A stretch of 5,703 bases of DNA from Bacteroidota bacterium (lineage in GTDB: Bacteria > Bacteroidota > Ignavibacteria > Ignavibacteriales > Ignavibacteriaceae), in contig JAJYOQ010000281.1 of assembly GCA_021796135.1 (NCBI GenBank), positions 1-5,703 of the forward strand, read 5' to 3'. Shown here piece by piece: positions 1 to 5,703 of this stretch; position 1 is the first letter of the stretch; every line of letters starts with the position of its first letter. The notes beneath the pieces were generated by a model that was not told where the DNA came from, made no database searches, and worked only from the letters and a program-made list of their open reading frames with translations. The position numbers and the translations under genes are program-made.

Positions 1-1
1 G

Positions 2-439
2 ACGTATCAACGTGATTCTTTTGTTCATTGTTATAACGTATCATCGGTTGATAGTTCCAAATTGCCTACTGAAAACGATGTTACAGAATTCTATCGGTTG
101 ATAAAAACAAATTTAAATTTTTATCCCTTGGACCAGGTCCTTGGTTGGCTACGTCAAGACAAAAAAAATATTGAAAAAATTGGAACTGAACAAGCTTCTG
201 GTATAGCTTTGATAAAGCAGAAGAACAAAATTGATGTTTTTGATATGGTGTTAATAGACGGCTCTGAATTTACGGGTGAAGCCGAGCTCGGAGAAGTGTA
301 TGGCGCCCGTATCTTACTCCTAGACGATATAATTGCTTATAAAAACTATCGTAATTTTATTCGCTTGATAAATGATCCAAACTATACTTTAATAGCTTCA
401 AATCAAAACCTAAGAAATGGATATGCAGTTTTTAAAAAA
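2..439 (+). other. Domain: C-terminal part of a SAM-methyltransferase-like fold (residues 1-146)
   Basis: Residues 80-92 read FDMVLIDGSEFTG, the shape of the late Rossmann strand and acidic loop of class I SAM-dependent methyltransferases. LLLDDI follows at 105-110, then a strand ending in NGYAVF (139-144), which resembles the last beta hairpin of the fold. The glycine-rich SAM-binding loop would lie upstream of the window, so binding of the cofactor cannot be checked. If active, it might methylate a sugar hydroxyl or cap a glycan, which is inference. A K/R/E-rich stretch (about 145-158) separates it from the next module. The alternative is a non-catalytic Rossmann domain. Confidence 0.6.
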
Positions 440-3400
440 AATGATAAAAGGTGGAAAGAAAGGAAAGAAGGAGCCATTGTTAGTAATCAGAGTAATCATA
501 ATTTACTACCAATTCACTTTTTTACAATAGTTTTAAACGGTAAACCTTTTATCGAGTATCATATAAATGTATTTAAAAAATTACCCTTTAAATGGCATTG
601 GCATATTGTAGAAGGCGTAGCCGATTTAATTAACGATACAGCATGGAGCTTAAAGAACGGAGCAAATATTTCTGATGAATTTCACAAAAATGGTTTAAGC
701 AATGATGGTACTACCGAATATCTCAAGGAGTTGAAGAAACTTTATCCTCAAAATATTACTATATATAGGAAAGAAATCTTTCAATTCTGGAAGGGTAAAT
801 TGGAAATGGTAAATGCTCCACTTTCAGAGATAAAAGAAGAATGCCTGCTTTGGCAAGTAGATGTTGATGAATTATGGACATTAGATCAGATTGTTCAGAG
901 TAGACAACTTTATGTTAATAATCCGCAAAAAACGGCTTCATACTATTTATGCAATTTTTTTGTAGGTGAAAGACTTTTTATTTCAAGCACAAATACTTAC
1001 GGCAATCACACAGAATATGAATGGCTAAGGACCTGGAGATATAAACCGGGAGATAAATGGATTTCGCATGAGCCACCTGCTCTAAGTCGTTTAGATTATT
1101 CGGGGGAATGGATAGATGTCGGAAAGATTAATCCTTTTAAGCATTCTGTTACTAAGCATCATAATTTAATTTTCCAGCATTACGCTTACGTTTTGCCTGA
1201 ACAATTGATGTTCAAAGAAAAATATTACGGATATAATAATGCATTGAGCCAGTGGAAAGGTTTGCAAAAGGAAACTCACTTCCCACAACAATTGAAAAAT
1301 TATTTTTCCTGGGTAACGGATGAAGCCATAGTTGATAAAATAGATAAATTCAATATTTCACCGCTGGCTACTATTAAAAATGGAAAATGGTTTGTTAAAA
1401 TTAATAATACAAAGGAAGTTATATACAAGAAAATTTTATTTATAAGGACAGATGCAATTGGGGATAATGTATTAGCTTCTATTATTCTTAAAGGAATTAA
1501 AGAAAAGTTTCCCAAGAGTGAGATTACAGTTTTTTGCGAAGAGCATATTACTATTTTATATAAATATTCTCCTTATGTTAAAAATATTATTGGGATAGAT
1601 AAAAAGAAATTTTATGAAGAACCAGATTATAAATCTACAATTATTTCAAATTTAAATAGCTATCACTTCGATGTTGCCATTAACTCAGTTTATTCAAGTG
1701 AAGCAATTACAGATATAATAATGTTAGCGTGCGGAGCTAAGCAAACAATTAGAATAGACGGTAATTATGAAAATAGCACCCAGCAGTGGGTAATGGAAGC
1801 AAGAGAATTATCAACTTTTGTAATATTAACAACCGAAAGTCGGACAAGCGAGATAGATCGGCATAAAGAATTTTTAAACGGCTTAGGAATTGAGGCAAGA
1901 AATCTTACTCCCGAAATATGGCTAAGTAAAGAGGATGAAAAATTTGCAGATCAATTTTTCAACGAAAACGACTTCAATCCAGAAAAAACTATAAGCTTAT
2001 TTCCATTTACGCAATGGCCTATAAAGGATTTTGAAAATATTCGGTATTTATTATCATCACCAATTCTTGATGATTTTAAATTCATAATATTAGGGGGGGG
2101 TAATAATTCCGAAAGAGCAAAACCTCTTCTCAATTTATACCCAAATAAAGTTTACAACCTTGTTGGGGAAATAGATCTTTTGAAAACTGCCGCAATTATC
2201 AAGAAATCAAGATTACTGATTGGTGCAGATTCGTCTGGGCCTCATATTGCTTGTGCCGTCAGTACTCCAAATGTTGTTATTATGGGGGGGGGACACTTCG
2301 GAAGATTTTTGCCTTATTCCGAATTGACATCCTTAATAACCTTGCCTTTATCTTGTTACGGATGCAATTGGCAATGTAGATTTGAAAGAGCTTATTGCGT
2401 AAAGGACAATGATCTTGAATTAGTCCTTGTGGCAATTGAAAATATATTAAGCAGTAAGTCAATAAAACCTAGAATATATTATAATGAATTGGTGAATGAA
2501 AATAGCAGGGATATGATTACTAAAATGTTTGCTCAGTTTTTATCAATGGACAAAGTTGAAATTATTGAAGTAAATAAGCATAACATTTTACAGTATTCTA
2601 AGAAACTTCTCTTTTTAGCTGAAGAAGCGATTCAATCAAGTAAATACATCGATGGAAAAGTTTTATTAGAAAACATATTACAAGTGGATAGTTCAAACAT
2701 TGATGCCTTAAACGATTTAGCTGTCATAGAAATTTTAATCAAAAATTGGGAAACTGCTTCCGAATATCTTAACCAAGTAATTGAAATTGATCCACACAAT
2801 AAAATAGGAATTGAAAATAGTAATTATCTAAAGAAAAATTTTGCTAATCTTATAAGTGTAAAAATTGAAAAAACAGACCTAAAAAGGGAACAAGGAAATA
2901 ATGCGAAATTACTTTCGATTGTCGTTCAAGGTAAGAACGACAATTATATGGGAAATTTTACTTGGAGACTTTCTACCAATATCAATAAAGTATGCCAGAA
3001 TTTGCAAGAATTAAATTTGACAGAAAGTGTTGAGCTAATATTAGTCGATTGGGGCAGTGAAGCCAGATTGATTACAAAGCTATCTCTTACTGAAGAAGCT
3101 AAAGAAATATTGAAAATTATAACAGTAAACAAAGAGATTGCCGACAAATATAATCGTGATTCTCACTATTCAATGGTTCACGCTATAAATACAGGTATAA
3201 GACGGGCAGCAGGTAACTTCGTTCTTTTCTGCGACGGGGACACTTATATTCCATTTAAGAGTATGGAAAAACTAATTGAAAACATGCAAAATGAAAAATT
3301 TTTAGAAGATCATCTAAATCATTCACTTTTTATGGGCTCTAGATTTCATATTCCTAAAGCCTTTCAACTTTCAAATCCTAATTTGCAAGAATTAGATACA

Positions 3401-5703
3401 TATATCGATCATAATCAATCTTCCTTTGTCCATGATAAAATCAGTTTGAGTAATTTCGTAGGAACCGCAACGGCATATTTAATGAGGCGTGAAATGTGGT
3501 TTGAATGCCGCGGCTTTGATGAATCATTGATATATTGGGGATGGTTTGATATTGATCTTTTCCATAGAATAAAAAGTAAATATAGAATATATGATTTTGA
3601 AGATTTTAGCGTTCCCCTTTTTCATTTGGAACATTATAATAATTCTGAAGGCAGAGATATTATGAAAGAGAATCCTCGGAAAATTAATCCTGAAATTCTA
3701 TCTTTTTTCTTTGCGCCGAACAATGATGATTGGGGATTGGCTAATGAAAATCTTAGGCTTGAAAATTTTGAACAAACCAAAGTAAGTTCAAAAACCGAAA
3801 TTTCAAATTTTGACTTAAACGAAATCAAATTGCCAGAAGATGAACAAAATAAATTTCAAGAAGCAAGTGTAAACATTAAAAACATACGAAGTTTTAATTT
3901 CGTTTTGGATCAACACAACCATATAAAAAGACCTTTGACAGTAAATTTAAGTAAAGCGGATAAGAATAACTCAACAAATATTATTAAAAACAAAATAATT
4001 ATAGACGGAATAATTTTTCAATTACAACGTAATATGCATTCTGAAATTAGTTGTTATTGGAAATCTATGCTGTCTGAACTATCAAAGTCTTCAATAGCAG
4101 AATCAATTTTATTATTAGATCGTGGGTCAACAGCTCCATATATTCCTGGAATAAATAAAAGAATGATCTTGCCATTTACCGGATTTGCTCATAGTCAAGC
4201 TGACTCAAAATATTTACAAGACATATATGAAGAAGAAGATGGTAAAATCTTCATATCTACGTACTATTCATTTCCATTAAGCGGCGCTTCAATAGTAATG
4301 GTACATGATTTTAATCAAGAAATTACAAATTTACCGGGAAAGTTTTGGATAGATATGTGGAATTCCGTAAAAAGTACAATAAATTCTGCATTTGCATATA
4401 TTTCTGTGTCTCATTCTGCTGCAAGTGATTTATACAGGTTATTCGATATCGGATCAAATAAGAATGTATATGTCATTCCTAATGCAGCAAATGATAATTT
4501 CCGAAAAAATTCTCCTCAAGCAATTGATAGCTTCAAAAAAAAATATAATATAACAAAACCTTATTTTTTAGTTTATGACGATAGATTATTTAATATGAAC
4601 AATATTCAGTTAATTAAAGGTTTTATTGAATTAAAAGATAAGTTCGAAATTTTATTTATCGGTGGACCAAAAAATCTTGATCCGGAATACTTACAGCTAC
4701 TTAAAAAAATAAAGTATCAAAATGTTTTTCTCGCCGGTATAGACTTGTCAATAGCATATACTGGTGCAGTAGCGCTTGTATATTCTTCAAAATTTGAAGG
4801 TTTGGGTTTGCCGATTCTTGAAGCTCAAAGTTCCGGTTGTCCTGTTATAACTTCTAATAATTCTTTGATTTCCGAAGTAGCAGGTGAAGCTGCAATTTAT
4901 GTGGAAGAAGATAATGCCTTAGATATAGGAAATGCATTTATCAATGTTCAAAAATCAGAAGTTCGAAAGGTATTGATCGATAAAGGATTTAAAAATTCAG
5001 AAAATTTTTCTTGGGCAAAAAGTGCAGAACTTTTCACACGAGCGATTAAAGAAATCTTAAATGAACTACCGGAATCGGCAGAGAAAAAAGTTTCGTATTT
5101 AGGAAAGTCGAATGAAATATTCTATGAAATTATTAAAGACAAAGTGTTATTTAATGCATATTATAGAATTGAAAACCTATTTTACAGCACGAACGTAACT
5201 ATAGATTCCGAATTTGAAACTTATGAAAAAATTATTGCAGAGAGTAGCTTGTTTGATAATGAGTATTTTAATAATATTCAAAATGTTGACGATCCATTCC
5301 TCCTGTATTTCTCTGGTTTGCGTAAACTGAAATTTAATGTTAAATCTTATGCAGCAGAAGCACTTATGAAAGCTATAAAAAATGGATTAGGTCATTGGAG
5401 ATTAGCTTATATAGTAGCCCAGTTAGCAATAGAAGTTGGACAAAAAAAAGATGCTGAGGAAATATTAAACAGTATAATTAAAACGAACCCCAATCATGAA
5501 AAATCAAAAATCCTTTTGGATAAGCTGAAAGGAATTGAAATTCAAACTGAAAAAAAAATTAAAGTTTCCGCTATTATATCAACGTATAATTCTGAAAAGT
5601 ATATAGATGGTTGTCTGCAAGATTTGGTTGAGCAAACTTTATTCAAAAAAGGAGAGATGGAAATAATTGTTGTTAATACCGGTTCCCAGCAAAACGAAAA
5701 AAG
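2..5703 (+). CDS. Giant multi-domain glycosyltransferase (partial at both ends)
   Basis: A single frame stays open for 1,900 codons in AT-rich DNA where stops are frequent in the other frames, and the translation shows recognisable enzyme motifs throughout. Neither a start nor a stop lies in the window. The first in-frame ATG (base 245) falls inside a conserved methyltransferase-like core, so the true start is upstream. Modules in order are methyltransferase-like, GT-A-like, GT9, TPR, GT2/GT7-like, linker, GT4, TPR and GT2. No signal peptide or membrane segment is visible, so it probably acts in the cytoplasm on nucleotide-sugar donors and a growing glycan or a protein acceptor. Single-module glycosyltransferases are usually 250-450 residues, so this chain is several enzymes fused. 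Two poly-G runs in the GT9 module suggest on/off switching by slippage. The reading frame is certain; the substrate and pathway are unknown. Confidence 0.95.
503..1396 (+). other. Domain: GT-A-like glycosyltransferase with DVDE motif (residues 168-465)
   Basis: The module opens with a hydrophobic strand (IHFFTIVLNGKPF, from about 171), as in GT2-like GT-A enzymes. It continues through WHIVEG near 200-205 and reaches LLWQVDVDELWT, in which D287, D289 and E290 form a DxD-type acidic motif expected to hold the metal and the nucleotide sugar. Between them lies a DGTTEYL segment and a stretch with FWKGKLEM. The C-terminal part is rich in aromatic residues and histidine (HHNLIFQHYAY region), plausible for acceptor binding. 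The overall pattern is that of a glycosyltransferase, but I cannot name the exact family or the sugar. It follows the methyltransferase-like module and directly precedes GT9. Confidence 0.65.
2093..2100 (+). repeat. Poly-G run G8, candidate phase-variation tract
   Basis: Eight consecutive G bases encode G698-G700 of the GT9 module in the ATA TTA GGG GGG GGT context. The DNA around it is strongly AT-rich. One extra G would bring TAA TAA into frame directly after the run (2101-2106). One G fewer would shift into a frame that stops at TAG 2172-2174. The open length here is therefore the ON state, and an OFF variant would keep only the methyltransferase-like and GT-A-like modules plus half of GT9. 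Switching is inferred from the tract; length variation is not visible in one sequence. Confidence 0.6.
2284..2292 (+). repeat. Poly-G run G9, candidate phase-variation tract
   Basis: Nine consecutive G bases span the last base of an ATG codon (M761) and the codons for G762-G764, just before HFGRF. One extra G leads to TAG at 2377-2379, and one fewer leads to TGA at 2325-2327. It lies 183 bases after the G8 run. A shift at the first run meets a stop before reaching this one, so the two cannot compensate for each other, and both must be in register for full-length protein. The Gly-rich loop may be conserved in related GT9 proteins, so the protein sequence alone does not explain the exclusive use of GGG. 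Confidence 0.6.
2594..2845 (+). other. Domain: TPR-type helical block (residues 865-948)
   Basis: Two helix-turn-helix units fit the tetratricopeptide pattern. The clearer one runs from IDALNDLAVIEILIKNW through the helix ASEYLNQVIEIDPHN, with the usual small residue in the second helix and Pro at the end. The one before it contains DGKVLLENILQVDSSN. Such blocks commonly mediate protein contacts. They often sit beside glycosyltransferase modules in bacterial fusion proteins and in O-GlcNAc-transferase-like enzymes. Here it separates GT9 from the next GT2-type module, so it may act as a spacer or bind an acceptor protein; that is inference. The first 45 or so residues after GT9 (819-864) are an unassigned helical connector. 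Confidence 0.7.
2903..3745 (+). other. Domain: GT2-type transferase with GT7-like C-terminal motif (residues 968-1248)
   Basis: The module starts with the hydrophobic strand AKLLSIVVQGKND and has VELILVDWGSE (D1016), the second-strand nucleotide-binding signature of GT-A enzymes. NTGIRRAAGNFVLFCDGDTYIP then gives the DxD metal site (D1078, D1080). Further on, GTATAYLMRREMWFECRGFDES leads to YWGWFDIDLFHRI (W1179, D1183, D1185), resembling the acidic acceptor/catalytic motif of GT7-C-type and chondroitin-polymerase-like transferases. All expected acidic residues are present, so it looks active. The donor sugar cannot be read from the sequence. The end is set near NNDDWGLANENL, before the polar linker. 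Confidence 0.8.
3746..3991 (+). other. Polar interdomain linker (residues 1249-1330)
   Basis: About 80 residues rich in Asn, Lys, Glu, Ser and Gln, with few hydrophobic clusters, connect the GT2/GT7-like module to the GT4 module. No catalytic motif, TPR pattern or transmembrane segment is seen. A few alternating hydrophobic residues (IRSFNFVLDQHNHI, about 1293-1306) may form a short strand. It is most likely a flexible tether between two enzyme modules. Confidence 0.5.
3992..5059 (+). other. Domain: GT4-type GT-B glycosyltransferase (residues 1331-1686)
   Basis: The module has the layout of retaining GT4 enzymes: a first strand IIIDGIIFQLQ (from about 1333), STYYSFPL, MVHDF, SVSHSAASDLYRLF, VIPNAAND (N1494), then the C-terminal signature FEGLGLPILEAQSSGCPVI with the E-x7-E pair E1599 and E1607. 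The length of about 355 residues is normal. Two details depart from the usual pattern. The N-terminal loop reads HSEISCYW where relatives typically have a Gly and an Arg (GISRYW or GIARVW). The donor-phosphate loop YDDRLFNMNNI keeps R1528 but lacks the usual following Lys. It may therefore be weakened or adapted to another donor. The donor and acceptor are unknown. Confidence 0.85.
5069..5545 (+). other. Domain: helical region ending in TPR-like repeats (residues 1690-1848)
   Basis: After GT4 comes a mostly helical stretch with aromatic-rich segments (IFYEIIKDKVLFNAYYRIENLF), no enzyme motif and no membrane segment. The last part, about 1784-1844, fits TPR-type helical pairs: AAEALMKAIKNGLGHWRLAY, then QLAIEVGQKKDAEEILNSII and TNPNHEKSKILLDKL, with the Asn-Pro turn typical of the repeat. 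It sits between GT4 and the last GT2 module, repeating the transferase-TPR-transferase layout seen after GT9. A scaffold or acceptor-binding role is inference. Confidence 0.6.
5555..5703 (+). other. Domain: N-terminus of a further GT2 glycosyltransferase (residues 1852-1900, cut by window end)
   Basis: KVSAIISTYNSEKYIDGCL is the classical first strand and helix of family 2 glycosyltransferases. It is followed by DLVEQTLFKKGEMEIIVVNTGS, the second strand and nucleotide-binding loop. In this loop Asn (N1892) stands where many GT2 enzymes have Asp. The DxD metal site would lie beyond the window, so activity cannot be judged. It shows that the protein continues with at least one more transferase module of roughly 200-300 residues. 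Confidence 0.85.

Larger units (their letters stand above)
1424..2455 (+). other. Domain: GT9 (heptosyltransferase-like) GT-B glycosyltransferase (residues 475-818)
   Basis: The N-terminus reads KKILFIRTDAIGDNVLA. This matches the first strand and loop of ADP-heptose:LPS heptosyltransferases, where the Asp of the GD pair (here D488) is the catalytic base. The C-terminal half carries LLIGADSSGPHIACAV, the family's D(S/T)GxxHxA signature (D743, H748), then VVIMGGGHFGRFLPY and a cysteine cluster (C785, C788, C792, C799). The length of about 340 residues is normal for GT9, so the module looks complete and intact. GT9 enzymes transfer heptose or related sugars to surface glycans, but many stand-alone and fused members have unknown donors, so heptose is not assumed. 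Two poly-G runs lie in its coding sequence, each encoding a GGG tripeptide. Confidence 0.88.

Noticed and set aside
464..478. Strong purine-rich, Shine-Dalgarno-like sequence (AAGAAGGAG) between the first two modules
   Set aside because: It encodes a K/E-rich linker, and no ATG, GTG or TTG start lies at suitable spacing in frame (an ATT follows). The frame is open through it, so an internal start is not supported.
2041..2300. A broken gene or frameshift around the G runs
   Set aside because: The frame is open through both runs, and the GT9 motifs before and after them are in the same frame, so no disruption is present in this sequence.
1300..3828. Five minus-strand open frames of 60-71 codons (1300-1515, 1951-2133, 2280-2462, 2944-3147, 3634-3828)
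   Set aside because: All lie opposite the long plus-strand frame, several across conserved enzyme motifs, and their translations show no recognisable domain. They are antisense shadows of the real gene.
4535..4543. Long A runs (A9 here and at 5550-5558; A8 at 161-168 and 5442-5449) as possible slippage sites
   Set aside because: Runs of this length are expected in AT-rich, Lys-rich coding DNA, and all are in register. Unlike the G runs they do not stand out from the background.
5645..5659. GGAG just before an in-frame ATG near the window end
   Set aside because: The spacing is too short, and the ATG lies inside the second strand region of a GT2 fold, which would lose its first strand if translation began there.
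2..5703. A gene boundary, promoter or terminator between the enzyme modules
   Set aside because: There is no stop codon anywhere in the frame and no non-coding gap. AT-rich promoter-like strings are too common here to mean anything, and no GC-rich hairpin followed by a T-run was noticed.

Overview
The window is one uninterrupted plus-strand reading frame: 1,900 complete codons from base 2 to 5701, open at both ends, with no stop, no credible start and no intergenic DNA. It encodes the middle of a giant modular sugar-transfer protein. Residue numbers here count from the codon at base 2. I could not recognise a named gene, so the calls rest on domain motifs read from the translation.

Domains in order: (1) the C-terminal part of a Rossmann-type SAM-methyltransferase-like domain, about residues 1-146; (2) a GT-A-like glycosyltransferase with a DVDE acidic motif, about 168-465; (3) a GT9 (heptosyltransferase-like) domain, about 475-818; (4) a short TPR block, about 865-948; (5) a GT2-type domain with a DGD motif and a GT7-like C-terminal acidic motif, about 968-1248; (6) a polar linker, 1249-1330; (7) a GT4-type (GT-B) domain, about 1331-1686; (8) a helical region ending in TPR-like repeats, about 1690-1848; (9) the first 49 residues of another GT2 domain, cut by the window end. 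At least five transferase modules on one chain suggest a cytoplasmic enzyme that builds, and perhaps methylates, a surface glycan or glycosylates a surface protein in several steps. That role is inference.

The DNA is AT-rich (roughly 30% G+C by eye). Runs of A are common, but two pure G runs, G8 at 2093-2100 and G9 at 2284-2292, stand out inside the GT9 module. Both are in register for the open frame here, and a one-base change in either would end translation soon after. They look like phase-variation (contingency) tracts, which in other bacteria often sit in surface-glycan genes. The sequence as given would be the ON state.

The source is a bacterium using TGG for Trp with no in-frame TGA. 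Base composition and module style would fit a Bacteroidota/Ignavibacteriota-like or other AT-rich environmental lineage, but the window alone does not settle this. No RNA gene, insertion sequence, CRISPR array or supported promoter or terminator was seen. Minus-strand open frames are short and lie opposite conserved coding sequence.
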